A DNA stretch of 64,000 bases from Acetatifactor sp. Its GTDB lineage: Bacteria; Bacillota; Clostridia; Lachnospirales; Lachnospiraceae. A program made the translations under genes and the position numbers. The DNA lies in assembly GCA_022511465.1 (NCBI GenBank), contig JAFLRM010000006.1, positions 31,157 to 95,156 on the forward strand, in the 5' to 3' direction. How positions within the stretch are numbered: position 1 is the stretch's first letter; each line of letters opens with the position of its first letter. The notes below the pieces were generated by a model that searched no databases, was not told where the DNA came from, and worked only from the letters and a program-made list of their open reading frames with translations. This document shows, in pieces, positions 1 to 9,545 of the stretch.

Positions 1-24
1 GCGAGCGATAGAATTAAGGAAAGC

Positions 25-62
25 AGAACCTGTGTCGGCACTTGTCGGTACAGGTTCTTTTC
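25..62 (+). terminator. Rho-independent terminator of an upstream transcript
   Basis: The arms AGAACCTGT (25-33) and ACAGGTTCT (50-58) are perfect complements separated by a 16-nt loop, and the stem runs into TTTTC. It lies just before the first complete gene, so it probably ends transcription of a gene upstream of the window. Confidence 0.75.
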
Positions 63-77
63 ATGTAGGGTGCTAAA

Positions 78-1274
78 ATGCGAAAAAACATATTCCAAAG
101 GAACAAAATAATTGTAACAATACTTTTGATGCCGATGTTTCTTGTGAGCTGTCAGTCGGGAGACAGACAGGCGGCTGTTGCATTGGAAGGAGAGACGATT
201 GTCACTGAGGAAGCGGCTCTGTCGGAAGACGAAGGCCAGGAAACAGAGGAGATAGAAGAAAAACCCTGGCTCATTGACCGCCCTACCGTCAGAGGGATCT
301 ATGTGACAGGCCCCAGAGCCGGCAGTTCGTCCATGGAGGAGCTGATCGCATTGGTGGATGAGACGGAACTGAACACAATGGTCATCGATGTGAAAAACGA
401 CGAGGGTAACATCACCTATCGGATGGATCTTCCGGCCGCGCAGGAGATGGGGGTCTGCATCAATTATATTCCGGATATGGAGGGATTGATGCAGACGCTG
501 AAAGAGCATGATATCTACACTATCGCTCGAATTGTGTGCTTTAAAGATCCCTATCTGGCGGAGGGACAGCCGGAATTGATGTTGCGCAATCCGGACGGTA
601 CCCCCTTTACGGATTCCTACGGTCTGGCATGGGTGAATCCATACAAGGAGGGCGTTTGGGAGTATTTGACCCAGGTGTCTGAGGCGGCCATCGACATGGG
701 ATTTGATGAGATTCAGTTTGACTATGTTCGGTTTCCGATTGGAAGCGAAGCGGATGCCGCAGATTACGGTGTGGACATGGAGAGCTATCCCAAGGAACAG
801 GCGATCGCCGACTTTCTGGCTTATGCTTCCGAGCGCATTCATGCGAAGGGAGCGTTGGTCACGGCGGACGTTTTCGGAACAATTATTGGCAGTGAGACAG
901 ATGTGAAAAAAGTGGGACAGAATTATGTGACGCTGGGCAAAACGGTGGATGTGCTGTGTCCTATGGTGTATCCCTCCCACTACGGCAACCAGGTGTTTGG
1001 ACTGTCGGTGCCGGATGCTTATCCTTATGAGACCGTGCATGCGGCACTTGGACAGTCGGTAGAGGAACTCGCTGTCCTGCCTGAGGAGGATCGTGCTAAT
1101 GTGAGACCGTGGCTTCAGGCCTTTACCGCCACATGGGTTTCGGGACATATCTCTTACGGGGACGAACAGATCAGACAACAGATACAAGCAGTGTACGACG
1201 CAGGATATGAGGAATGGCTTCTCTGGAATTCCACGAATCGGTATTCGGCGGACGGATTAGAGCCGGCACATTGA
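78..1274 (+). CDS. DUF4015-family putative glycoside hydrolase, lipoprotein
   Basis: 398 aa. The N-terminus is a lipoprotein signal: basic start, hydrophobic stretch and lipobox LVSC with Cys25. An acidic linker (about residues 35-62) follows. From residue 71 (VRGIYVTG) to the end it matches the DUF4015 family (PF13200), a TIM-barrel glycosidase-like family. Segments such as MVIDVKNDEG (101-110) and DEIQFDYVRFP (210-220) carry acidic residues typical of the active-site face. It should act outside the membrane, perhaps on cell-wall or surface glycan. The substrate cannot be read from sequence. A GTAGGG box about 7 nt before the ATG supports the start. The terminator at 25-62 separates it from upstream genes. 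Confidence 0.8.
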   Translation: MRKNIFQRNKIIVTILLMPMFLVSCQSGDRQAAVALEGETIVTEEAALSEDEGQETEEIEEKPWLIDRPTVRGIYVTGPRAGSSSMEELIALVDETELNTMVIDVKNDEGNITYRMDLPAAQEMGVCINYIPDMEGLMQTLKEHDIYTIARIVCFKDPYLAEGQPELMLRNPDGTPFTDSYGLAWVNPYKEGVWEYLTQVSEAAIDMGFDEIQFDYVRFPIGSEADAADYGVDMESYPKEQAIADFLAYASERIHAKGALVTADVFGTIIGSETDVKKVGQNYVTLGKTVDVLCPMVYPSHYGNQVFGLSVPDAYPYETVHAALGQSVEELAVLPEEDRANVRPWLQAFTATWVSGHISYGDEQIRQQIQAVYDAGYEEWLLWNSTNRYSADGLEPAH

Positions 1275-1446
1275 GGAGATCAAGATAGACGAGGAGACAG
1301 TAGAAAATTGGAATACTCTTTACAAGGGGACTTTTGAGAGGTATGATAGTATCAGGAAATAATGTAGGGAGCATTTCGACGACAACATGGGGATTTTGGG
1401 GCAATGGTTTCTTACAGAAGGATAGCTGGAAAGGTATGGTAGCGGT

Positions 1447-3039
1447 GTGGATATTTTAAAAAAAATATTTTATGGGATATGCATATTGGTGATATTGGGA
1501 TGCCTTGGGGTGCTGATCTGTGCTTTGAATCCGTCTATGACCCAGTCGATCGCGGATATATTGTACGGTGCAGGTGCACCCGGTGATGGCGGAATATTAG
1601 GACTTGGAGACCTGCTGAAGGAAGAGATCGAGGATGTGATGACGCAGGGGAACGGCGACGATGCGTACGATCCCGAGAGCGGTCTGCGTCCGGGGAATAC
1701 CAGCTATGTAATGCCTTCCGAGGAGGATGTGACTCTTCCGGAGAGCGTAAACGGAAGAAACGGTTATAAACCAATTCAGGGAAACGGACAGGAGGTTGCC
1801 GATACGGAGATTGACAGTCTGCAAAGCTCCCTGACCACAGGAGATGTAGGCGAAAATCTTACATTTGACGCTGCATACTATCCCTACTATGGGATGCTGG
1901 AGTCTGATATGCAGACATTGTACCGGCAGATTTATGCCAACGCTATGACTTTGACCCAATCCTTTTCACCGACGGTAGAGGTGTCCGCCACTAAGCTGAA
2001 AAACGTGTTTGAGGCTGTCTACAATGATCACCCGGAGCTTTTTTGGCTGGAGACCAGCTATTCCTGCAAATATACCAGATCCGGACAGTGTGTAGAGATT
2101 TCACTTCAGTACAATTCCACGGTCAATAATCTGGAGAAGGCAAAGGGAGAGTTTGAAGAGAAAGCGCAGAGTATCCTGAGTGGTGCCCGATACCTTTCTG
2201 ATGATTATGCAAAAGAGCGTTATGTCCATGACTCGCTGATCTCTTTGGTGGATTATAATACCGGTGCGTCCATGAGTCAGAGTGCATATAGTGCTCTGAT
2301 CAACGGCAAGACCGTGTGTGCGGGCTATGCGAGAACATATCAATATCTGTTGCAGCAACTGAATATTCCCTGTTACTACTGCACTGGATATTCAGGACAG
2401 AATCATGCTTGGAACATTGTGCTGTTGGATGGAGCGTATTATAATGTGGATGTTACATGGGATGATACGGAACCCTCCACCTATGACTATTTCAACAGAT
2501 CGGATCAGGAGTTTGCCGTAACTCATGTACGGAAAGGCTTGTCCATATATCTGCCGGCGTGTGTGGGCGATGCCTACAGCGGTCTTGAGAGTGGTGCGCC
2601 GGAAATTGTAAAACCGGCAAATGGGGGAACCTACATGGAGCCCTTGACGCTGGAAGAATACCGGAAACTGCGGGACAGTTTTGCGACCGGCAACACTAAC
2701 AGCAATATCAGCAGCCATACCCCCACACAGGAGGAGGCGGAGGGACTGCGGAAGGCAGGCCTCTCGGCTTCGGAGGTGCAGTGGAATTTAGATTCCTACT
2801 ATGCGGATTGTTTGGAGCAGGTTACGAGGGAAGGTGATGGGGAACGCCAGTTTTCCAATGTGGTGCCGGCATCTCTGTGGTCTGCCATAGAGCAACAGTA
2901 TGCGAACGGTGGGTATCAGAAAGGATATTCAATAGACGTCTTGGATGTGTTGAACAAAAGCAGTTTCTCAATACTGCTTCAGGCACAGAATTTGGGTGGT
3001 GGATATTACAGAATATATCACTACACTTCCATTTATTAG
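1447..3039 (+). CDS. Membrane-anchored transglutaminase-like protein
   Basis: 530 aa, GTG start, with a GGAAAGG box at 1428-1434 (rather far upstream). One N-terminal membrane segment (about residues 8-27) is followed by a Gly/Asp-rich linker. The core resembles transglutaminase-like cysteine-protease folds (PF01841), with Cys291 in GKTVCAGYA, His320 in GQNHAWN and Asp335 in NVDVTWDD forming the expected Cys-His-Asp triad. The roughly 190 C-terminal residues are not recognised. It probably acts on extracellular peptides or wall proteins. The substrate is unknown. A related lipoprotein is at 24039-25307. The preceding 172 nt hold no gene that I can support. Confidence 0.75.
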   Translation: MDILKKIFYGICILVILGCLGVLICALNPSMTQSIADILYGAGAPGDGGILGLGDLLKEEIEDVMTQGNGDDAYDPESGLRPGNTSYVMPSEEDVTLPESVNGRNGYKPIQGNGQEVADTEIDSLQSSLTTGDVGENLTFDAAYYPYYGMLESDMQTLYRQIYANAMTLTQSFSPTVEVSATKLKNVFEAVYNDHPELFWLETSYSCKYTRSGQCVEISLQYNSTVNNLEKAKGEFEEKAQSILSGARYLSDDYAKERYVHDSLISLVDYNTGASMSQSAYSALINGKTVCAGYARTYQYLLQQLNIPCYYCTGYSGQNHAWNIVLLDGAYYNVDVTWDDTEPSTYDYFNRSDQEFAVTHVRKGLSIYLPACVGDAYSGLESGAPEIVKPANGGTYMEPLTLEEYRKLRDSFATGNTNSNISSHTPTQEEAEGLRKAGLSASEVQWNLDSYYADCLEQVTREGDGERQFSNVVPASLWSAIEQQYANGGYQKGYSIDVLDVLNKSSFSILLQAQNLGGGYYRIYHYTSIY

Positions 3040-3048
3040 GATCAAAGG

Positions 3049-3420
3049 CTATCGGTTGAGGTGTTTTTTGAGCGCCTCAAAGCTATCTTTGCTGATCACA
3101 TGCTCAATACGGCAGGCGTCCTTTGCGGCGACCTGTTTGTCTACCCCGAGGCTTTCCAGCCAGGAGGAGAGCAGTTCATGGCGCTCATAGATCATGTCGG
3201 CGATGGCCTTTCCGGACTCTGTAAGATAGATATAGCCCTCCCTGGTGACGGTGATGTGACCGCTTTCGCGCAGATTCTTCATGGCTACACTGACGCTGGA
3301 CTTTTTAAAGCCCAGCTCGGTTGCAATGTCAACGGCGCGTACCACAGGATGACCTTTACTCAGGATCAATATGGTTTCCAGATAGTTTTCGGCAGATTCA
3401 TTTATTTTCATTTGAAACAT
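3049..3420 (-). CDS. DtxR/MntR-family metal-dependent transcriptional regulator
   Basis: 123 aa. Starting at the ATG at 3420 places AAAGGA 5-6 nt upstream. An earlier in-frame start would be longer but lacks this site. The N-terminal half is a winged helix (DIATELGFKKSSVSVAMKNL). The C-terminal half is the DtxR/MntR metal-binding and dimerisation helix set, with ERHELL and CRIEHVIS supplying His and Glu ligands. The SH3-like third domain of DtxR/IdeR is absent, as in MntR. The first Asp ligand of MntR appears to be Asn here, so metal preference (Fe versus Mn) is uncertain. It converges with the upstream gene (9 nt between stops) and has its own promoter at 3456-3484. A possible target is the operator-like repeat at 11620-11635. 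Confidence 0.85.
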   Translation of the reverse strand: MFQMKINESAENYLETILILSKGHPVVRAVDIATELGFKKSSVSVAMKNLRESGHITVTREGYIYLTESGKAIADMIYERHELLSSWLESLGVDKQVAAKDACRIEHVISKDSFEALKKHLNR

Positions 3421-3455
3421 ATCCTTTCGTAATTCCGTATTCTTGGAATATCCCC

Positions 3456-3484
3456 AGTATAACATATTTAAGAGGGCATCACAA
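3456..3484 (-). promoter_or_regulatory. Sigma-A-type promoter of the DtxR-like gene
   Basis: On the minus strand, TTGTGA (-35, 3484-3479) is followed after 17 nt by TATACT (-10, 3461-3456), about 36 nt before the chosen ATG. Confidence 0.6.
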
Positions 3485-3508
3485 GTAAAATTGAATATGA
3501 TAAAATCT

Positions 3509-3537
3509 TTGACTGACTATGGATTATAGGGTAGAAT
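3509..3537 (+). promoter_or_regulatory. Sigma-A-type promoter of the glycan locus
   Basis: TTGACT (3509-3514), 17 nt, TAGAAT (3532-3537), about 19 nt before the TTG start of the flippase gene. It probably drives the four-gene run to 8485. Confidence 0.6.
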
Positions 3538-3555
3538 GATAGTTAAAGGAAGTGA

Positions 3556-5094
3556 TTGTACGAAGTGCGTCTGAAAAATATATTTCGAAATAGCTTTTTC
3601 AGTTTACTGTCTCAGTTTGTGCTGATCGTGATCGGTTTTTTCAGCCAGAGAGTCATGAATCTCATTATGGGTGAGGCACTGGTCGGGATGAACAGTGTGA
3701 TTTCGAATATTGTTGCCATCCTTTCCGTATCGGAGTTGGGAATAGCTTCCGCTATTATCTTTCATCTGTACAAAGCATTGGCGGAGCGCAATGAGGAAGA
3801 GATAGCATCCCTGATGAATCTGTATCGCAAGGCATATTATATTTTTGGAACAACGATCAGTGTTGCGGGACTTTGCATCATGCCTTTTGTGCACTTGTTT
3901 TTGAAGGAGAACAGCTTTTCTCTCTCCTACATTCGACTGATCTATTTTTTATGGCTGGCAAGAACGGTATTGTCCTACCTCCTCTCCTATAAACGCTCCA
4001 TATTGATCGCTGATCAGAGAGAATACGTTGTCAGCATTGTAACATTGTTGATCAACTTTTTAAATTATGGTTCCATCATTGTTATTTTATTGCTGTGGCA
4101 GAATTATCAGATCACACTTTTTTTGAATATTATTGTGGAATCTGCCCTAAATCTTTGGATCGCATGGTATGTGGACAGGCAATATCCTTTTTTAAAAAGA
4201 TATCGGAGGAGGCCGCTGCATAAAGGCATGATGGCTACTATTTTTGGAGATATCAAAAATATTTTTGTCTCCAGGTTTTCGTCCAAAATGTTGGTGTCTA
4301 CTGATAATCTGATCATTTCCAGCTTTATCAGTGTAGTTACGGTTGGGCTTTACGCCAATTACAGTCTTATCACGCAGTCGGTCACTAATATTATACTTGC
4401 CTTATCCAATGCGGTACAGCCAACGGTGGGTAATATGTTTACGGAGCACGACCAGAACAAAAACTATCATGTGCTCAGGCAGATGGGATTTGTTTTCTTT
4501 CTGTTGGCGGCATTCTGCTCGGCGAGCGTGATGTCGCTGATAACAATATTTGTGACGGATTTTTGGCTGGCGGAGAGCTACGCTCTCAGTGTGAATATTG
4601 TCGCCTGCTGTACGCTGAATTGTTTTCTGTTTATCATGAATCTGCCAACAGCTATGGTGATGACGGTCAGTGGTATGTTTGACAAGGAGCGCAATATTTC
4701 TATCTTATATGCCACCGTAAATTTGGTGATCTCCTTGCTTCTGGTAAAGCCTTTTGGGGTGGTAGGGGTTTTGGTCGGAACATCCGCGTCCTATCTGGTA
4801 CAGATTATTTTTAGGATATGGTTTTTCTTCTCCAACTATTTACATAGGAGCAGTAGAAGGTATGTTGCGGATATGTTGCAGTATGGAGTTTTGGCAGTTC
4901 TGGAAGTGATAGGAACGTATTACGTGGTACAGATGGTATATTGTGAAGGAGGCCCGTTAAGGTTTGTTTTGGCAATGTTGGTCTGTGTGTGTTTACCAAA
5001 CATCGTAAATACTTTGATCTTCTTTAGATCATGGCGCATGCGCAGCATTGTCCGTATGTTAAAAGATCTGGGACCCAGAAAAGAGATCGCATAA
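3556..5094 (+). CDS. Wzx-like polysaccharide flippase (MATE/MOP superfamily)
   Basis: 512 aa with about 12-14 hydrophobic segments across its length and no large soluble domain, as in the polysaccharide-biosynthesis exporters of the MOP superfamily (PF01943/PF13440). Such proteins flip lipid-linked glycan units across the membrane. The start is TTG at 3556 with AAAGGA at 3545-3550; an in-frame GTG lies at 3565. It is the first gene of a run that includes nucleotide-sugar enzymes and a glycosyltransferase, which supports a role in surface-glycan export. The repeating unit is unknown. Confidence 0.85.
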   Translation: MYEVRLKNIFRNSFFSLLSQFVLIVIGFFSQRVMNLIMGEALVGMNSVISNIVAILSVSELGIASAIIFHLYKALAERNEEEIASLMNLYRKAYYIFGTTISVAGLCIMPFVHLFLKENSFSLSYIRLIYFLWLARTVLSYLLSYKRSILIADQREYVVSIVTLLINFLNYGSIIVILLLWQNYQITLFLNIIVESALNLWIAWYVDRQYPFLKRYRRRPLHKGMMATIFGDIKNIFVSRFSSKMLVSTDNLIISSFISVVTVGLYANYSLITQSVTNIILALSNAVQPTVGNMFTEHDQNKNYHVLRQMGFVFFLLAAFCSASVMSLITIFVTDFWLAESYALSVNIVACCTLNCFLFIMNLPTAMVMTVSGMFDKERNISILYATVNLVISLLLVKPFGVVGVLVGTSASYLVQIIFRIWFFFSNYLHRSSRRYVADMLQYGVLAVLEVIGTYYVVQMVYCEGGPLRFVLAMLVCVCLPNIVNTLIFFRSWRMRSIVRMLKDLGPRKEIA

Positions 5095-5116
5095 AAGAAA
5101 GGAGAGGGAAATAAAC

Positions 5117-6352
5117 ATGATAATCGCAGTTGCTGGAACAGGATATGTAGGTCTTGCCAATTCTATTTTGCTTGCACAGCACAACAAGGTTTATGCGGTA
5201 GATATTGTTGCGGAGAAGGTTGACATGATCAACCAGAAAAAGTCTCCTATTGTGGACAAGGAGGTCGAAGAGTTTCTAAGCACAAGAGACTTGGATCTGA
5301 CAGCGACCACCGACGGCGGGGAGGCATATCGCAATGCGGATATGGTCATCATTGCTACCCCTACAAACTACGACAGCAAGAAGAACTTGTTTGACACGTC
5401 GGCGGTGGAGGCCGTGATAGAGCAGGTTCTTGCAGTGAAACCCAATGCGGTCATTGTCATTAAATCTACCATTCCGGTGGGTTACACGACATCTGTGCGG
5501 GAGAAATACAAACATGCAAATATTATGTTCAGTCCGGAATTTTTGCGGGAAGGCAGAGCGCTCTATGACAATCTTTATCCTTCCAGAATTATTGTTGGGA
5601 CAGATTTGGAAGATAAGTTTCTCAAGGAACAGGCGGATCAATTTGCGGATCTGTTGAAGGAGGGAGCGATCAAGAAAGATATTCCCACCCTGATCATGAA
5701 CGCCACAGAAGCGGAGGCGGTGAAGCTGTTCGCTAATACTTACCTGGCCCTGCGAGTAAGCTTTTTCAATGAGCTGGACACTTATGCGGAGATCAAAGGA
5801 TTGGATACCAGACAGATCATTGAGGGAGTCTGCCTGGATCCGAGAGTAGGCGATCATTACAACAACCCTTCCTTTGGGTACGGCGGTTACTGTCTGCCCA
5901 AGGATACCAAGCAGCTCTTAGCTAATTATCAGGATGTGCCGGAAAATATTATTGAGGCGATCGTGGAGGCAAACAGGACGAGGAAGGAATTTATTGCGGA
6001 TCGTGTGCTGAAGCTGGCCGGATACTATGATTACGAGGAAGGCAATATCTACGACAGTTCAAAGGAAAAGCAGGTCACAATTGGTGTGTTCCGCTTAACC
6101 ATGAAAGCGAACAGTGATAATTTCAGGCAGAGCAGCATTCAGGGAGTCATGAAGCGGATCAAGGCTAAAGGGGCTGTGGTGATCATTTATGAGCCAACTT
6201 TGGAGGATGGGATCACCTTTTTCGGCAGTCGCATTGTGAATGATCTGGAGGAATTCAAAAAGTGCGATGCTATCATTGCCAACCGGTATGCCCAGGAACT
6301 GGATGACGTGAAAGAAAAAGTGTATACAAGGGATATTTTCAGAAGGGATTAA
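5117..6352 (+). CDS. ugd: UDP-glucose 6-dehydrogenase
   Basis: 411 aa. It oxidises UDP-glucose to UDP-glucuronate with two NAD+. The N-terminal Rossmann motif is GTGYVGL (residues 8-14). The catalytic cysteine lies in [14 protein letters not shown], and the third domain (about 310-411) is the usual UDP-binding C-terminal domain. The opening ([20 protein letters not shown]) resembles the E. coli Ugd subtype rather than the WecC dehydrogenases. The next gene, an epimerase acting on UDP-glucuronate, fits this substrate. AGGAGAGGG lies just before the ATG. Confidence 0.92.
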   Translation: MIIAVAGTGYVGLANSILLAQHNKVYAVDIVAEKVDMINQKKSPIVDKEVEEFLSTRDLDLTATTDGGEAYRNADMVIIATPTNYDSKKNLFDTSAVEAVIEQVLAVKPNAVIVIKSTIPVGYTTSVREKYKHANIMFSPEFLREGRALYDNLYPSRIIVGTDLEDKFLKEQADQFADLLKEGAIKKDIPTLIMNATEAEAVKLFANTYLALRVSFFNELDTYAEIKGLDTRQIIEGVCLDPRVGDHYNNPSFGYGGYCLPKDTKQLLANYQDVPENIIEAIVEANRTRKEFIADRVLKLAGYYDYEEGNIYDSSKEKQVTIGVFRLTMKANSDNFRQSSIQGVMKRIKAKGAVVIIYEPTLEDGITFFGSRIVNDLEEFKKCDAIIANRYAQELDDVKEKVYTRDIFRRD

Positions 6353-6360
6353 AGGTTACT

Positions 6361-7407
6361 ATGGAATATGCAGAGAAAACGATCTTGATCACCGGTGCCG
6401 CCGGTTTTATTGGCTTTTATCTGGCAAAACGCATTTTGGAGGAGGATCCAACTGCAAAAGTAGTTGGCTATGACAGTGTAAACGATTACTATGATGTGAG
6501 GTTAAAGGAGGAGCGCCTGCGGATCTTGGAGGAGACGGCTGGGAAGCCGGATACGGGAAAGTTTGTCTTTATCAGGGGTAATCTGGCGGACAAGCAGCTT
6601 TTGGATTCTGTTTTTCTAGAGCACCATCCGAGGATCGTGGTGAATCTTGCAGCGCAGGCCGGTGTGCGGTATTCCATCACCAATCCGGAGGCATATATCG
6701 AAGCAAATATTGTTGGTTTTTTCAATATTTTAGAGGCGTGCCGCCACTCTTATGCGAATTATCCGGGAGGAGTGAAGCATTTAATTTACGCCAGCTCTTC
6801 CAGCGTCTACGGAAGTAACAAGAAGGTGCCCTACTCCACGGAGGACAAGGTGGATCATCCGGTGAGTCTGTACGCGGCCACCAAAAAGTCGGATGAGCTT
6901 CTGGCATACGCCTATGGGAAACTGTACAAGATCCCCATGACAGGACTGAGGTTTTTTACCGTATATGGACCTCTTGGACGACCGGATATGGCATATTTTG
7001 GCTTTACTGATAAACTGGTAAAGGGTGAAAAGATTCAGATCTTTAACTATGGGGATATGTACCGTGACTTTACCTACATTGATGATATTATCGAGGGTGT
7101 GGTAAAAGTCATGGGAAAGATTCCGGAGGAGAATGAGGACGGGGTTCGCTATAAGGTTTACAATATTGGAAACAGCAGTCCGGAGAGCCTGCTTGGCTTT
7201 GTGGAAACTTTGGAGGCATGTCTGTTGGAAGAGGGGATCATTGACAAGAAGGGCGAGCGAGAGCTTCTTCCCATGCAGCCCGGTGATGTGTATCAGACCT
7301 ACGCGGATGTCAGTGAGCTGGAGCAGGATTTCGGCTTCCGCCCTCAGACAAGTCTGAAGGTCGGACTGGCGCGTTATGCAAAATGGTACAAGGAGTTTTA
7401 TGGATAA
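6361..7407 (+). CDS. UDP-glucuronate 4-epimerase (extended SDR)
   Basis: 348 aa extended short-chain dehydrogenase. The NAD-binding TGAAGFIG is at residues 11-18, the SSSSVYG motif around 145-151, and the catalytic YxxxK is Tyr171/Lys175. The segments VNDYYDVRLK and YGDMYRDFTYIDDI are typical of UDP-GlcA 4-epimerases, which make UDP-galacturonate. It starts 8 nt after ugd, so the pair probably converts UDP-Glc to UDP-GlcA to UDP-GalA for the glycan made here. Another hexuronate epimerase specificity cannot be excluded. Confidence 0.87.
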   Translation: MEYAEKTILITGAAGFIGFYLAKRILEEDPTAKVVGYDSVNDYYDVRLKEERLRILEETAGKPDTGKFVFIRGNLADKQLLDSVFLEHHPRIVVNLAAQAGVRYSITNPEAYIEANIVGFFNILEACRHSYANYPGGVKHLIYASSSSVYGSNKKVPYSTEDKVDHPVSLYAATKKSDELLAYAYGKLYKIPMTGLRFFTVYGPLGRPDMAYFGFTDKLVKGEKIQIFNYGDMYRDFTYIDDIIEGVVKVMGKIPEENEDGVRYKVYNIGNSSPESLLGFVETLEACLLEEGIIDKKGERELLPMQPGDVYQTYADVSELEQDFGFRPQTSLKVGLARYAKWYKEFYG

Positions 7408-8485
7408 GATTTGCTTTTTCTCGGGAGATATCACAAGAAATGGTGGGACGGAGAGAGTTTCTGCCATAATTGCCAATGCTCTGGCAAGACAGGGGAATTA
7501 TCAGATTTTGTTTCTGAGTCTTGTGGAGCAGGCGAGAGAGCCTTTTTTTTCGCTGGAAGATGGGATAGAGCGCCATGTGCTGGGAGATAGGTGGATCAGT
7601 CCCGGCCCTGGGTATCTCAGAGTGATCCCGCGCCTCAGACGCTTTTTAAAGCAGAATGATATCAATGTGATCATTGATATTGACATCGTGTTGGATATCC
7701 TCTCCATACCGGCGGCGAAGGGACTTCCTACCAGGATCATCTCCTGGGAGCATTTTAACTACAAATATGAGATGACATCGCTGTATCGACGTTATATTTT
7801 AAGATACTGTGTGAAGCGTACGGACTATTTCGTTACACTGACAGAAGTTGACATGAGAGCATATATGGAAAAGCTGGGTAGAAGAGAAGCAATCTCTTTC
7901 ATCTATAATCCTGTTCCGGAATTTACATGTGCGGAAGATGTGGAAAAAGAAAAGTGGCTGATCTCCGTTGGGCATTTGGTTTCTGTAAAAGGGATCGATC
8001 ATCTTGCGGAGGTGGCAGCGCTGGTGCTAAAAAGACATCCTGACTGGAAATGGATGGTGGTCGGAGACGGGGAAGAGCGGGAATTTCTGGAAAAGTTTAT
8101 TGAGCGAAATCAATTGGAAGATCAGCTGATCTTGACGGGCAGTGTAAAGGATGTAAGTTCTTACCTGAGAAAGTCGCAGATTTATGTTATGACTTCCCGC
8201 TCAGAGGGGCTGCCCATGTGTCTTCTGGAGGCAAAGATGTTTCGTCTGCCCAGTGTCAGTTTTGATATTTACACCGGTCCCAATGAGATCATTGAGGATA
8301 GCGTCAACGGTTATCTGGTTGATGCTTTTGACTGCAAAGCTATGGCACAGAAACTGGAAAGACTTATGGAAAATGATGTCCTGCGAAAGCAGTTTTCCGA
8401 GCATGCTCAGGATAATCTGGAAAATTTTCAACTGAAGAGCATTCTAAATAAATGGAACATGGTATTGGACAAAGTGCTTCACTAA
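7400..8485 (+). CDS. Glycosyltransferase family 4 (GT-B)
   Basis: 361 aa. The ATG at 7400 has AGGAG at 7391-7395 and overlaps the epimerase by 8 nt; an upstream ATG at 7376 has no such site. The GT1/GT4 donor domain (PF00534) begins near ISVGHLVSVKGID. It includes SRSEGLPMCLLEAK, with the E-x7-E pattern of retaining GT-B enzymes, and then GPNEII. The N-terminal GNGGTERV-like region (TRNGGTERV) fits acceptor domains of this family. It is a cytoplasmic or membrane-associated transferase in the glycan locus. Donor and acceptor are unknown. Confidence 0.87.
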   Translation: MDKICFFSGDITRNGGTERVSAIIANALARQGNYQILFLSLVEQAREPFFSLEDGIERHVLGDRWISPGPGYLRVIPRLRRFLKQNDINVIIDIDIVLDILSIPAAKGLPTRIISWEHFNYKYEMTSLYRRYILRYCVKRTDYFVTLTEVDMRAYMEKLGRREAISFIYNPVPEFTCAEDVEKEKWLISVGHLVSVKGIDHLAEVAALVLKRHPDWKWMVVGDGEEREFLEKFIERNQLEDQLILTGSVKDVSSYLRKSQIYVMTSRSEGLPMCLLEAKMFRLPSVSFDIYTGPNEIIEDSVNGYLVDAFDCKAMAQKLERLMENDVLRKQFSEHAQDNLENFQLKSILNKWNMVLDKVLH

Positions 8486-8495
8486 TGCAGAAATA

Positions 8496-9422
8496 TCATT
8501 TGCTGAAACTGTTCTTCCAGTGTTCAAAATCATAGTGTGCGAGAGTTTCCTCGCTGTAAGGAATGAATGGTTTTTCCAAAAAGGAGCGGATATCCTCAGG
8601 GGAAATGTCCGCAAGCTGTTTTGGCAAAAGATAGATATTGTTTTCATGGTAAAAATCATAGTGGACGATATCTTCGTTGTTGGTGATCAACTTTTTGGAA
8701 AAATAGATGGATTCCAATACCCGCATGGTAAGTGCGAGCTGTCCTTCCTGATTGATGTCAAGGAGGACGCCAGAGCGCTCTATTTCCTTACAGTATTCCG
8801 AATATTGCAAAAAAGATGTGGTAAGCACATCTGACAGGGATGCGCGATATGCAGTATTTTTTGAATGAGTGAGAATACGGATGTCACAGGTAAGTCCACT
8901 TTTTTCAAGCAGTTTTTTTAACTCCTGAATAAACGGGGCGCGGCCCTTGTCCACCCCCAGAAAAAACAGACGATCTCTGTGCGCTAGTGAATAGGGGCGA
9001 TAGTAGTCGCGTGTATAAAAAATGTGATTATATTTAAAGTGAAATTTTTCACAACATCCCTTATCCGTGGAATAAATAGCAGTTTTGTCTGTGAATAATT
9101 TGTGGTTTTTCTGCCTTTTGGTGATGATGTTCCAAAAAAACAGATAGACTTTACAGGATGGATTGACCTTTTTGATGTAGGTCTCCATGCCTTTTTGATA
9201 GCCGTAGTCAAAGATGATAACCTGCCTTGCGGTAGTAAGATGCTTCTTCCAATCTCCCCAGAACAGGGAACAGCAAGGGAGATTTAAAATGTACAACACT
9301 TTGTAGATCAGATAGCGAAAGCTTCTCTCAGGAATCCCAAAAGGGGAGAATACGATACCTTTGAAATGGGGGAAAAAATAAAGCTCCGGTTTTTGGAAAA
9401 TGATTATAGTATCTTCTGACAT
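8496..9422 (-). CDS. Glycosyltransferase-like protein of the glycan locus (divergent)
   Basis: 308 aa, ATG with GGAGG 7 nt upstream. No classical GT motif is clear. The C-terminal third carries GQLALTMRVLESIYFSKKL followed by TNNED. The same pattern occurs in the protein at 14641-15636 (GQSGATLRYYEALCYNKKLL, TTNKN). I infer the same GT-B-like family often annotated as oligosaccharide or LPS biosynthesis protein. It is transcribed against the flanking genes, so it has its own promoter. The exact reaction is unknown. Confidence 0.55.
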   Translation of the reverse strand: MSEDTIIIFQKPELYFFPHFKGIVFSPFGIPERSFRYLIYKVLYILNLPCCSLFWGDWKKHLTTARQVIIFDYGYQKGMETYIKKVNPSCKVYLFFWNIITKRQKNHKLFTDKTAIYSTDKGCCEKFHFKYNHIFYTRDYYRPYSLAHRDRLFFLGVDKGRAPFIQELKKLLEKSGLTCDIRILTHSKNTAYRASLSDVLTTSFLQYSEYCKEIERSGVLLDINQEGQLALTMRVLESIYFSKKLITNNEDIVHYDFYHENNIYLLPKQLADISPEDIRSFLEKPFIPYSEETLAHYDFEHWKNSFSK

Positions 9423-9545
9423 ATGGTGTCCTCCATGAAGGGATAAATTAATTGTAGGACTTTTCTAATAAATATATTATAGAAAAGTCAGGCAAAAAGC
9501 AATATCAATGCAACATGATAACGAAGAGGAGAAAGTGATACGATT

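Noticed and set aside
1275..1446. Possible small gene between the first two coding regions
   Set aside because: No frame with both a ribosome site and reasonable length. The reverse frame 1171-1404 overlaps the DUF4015 gene.
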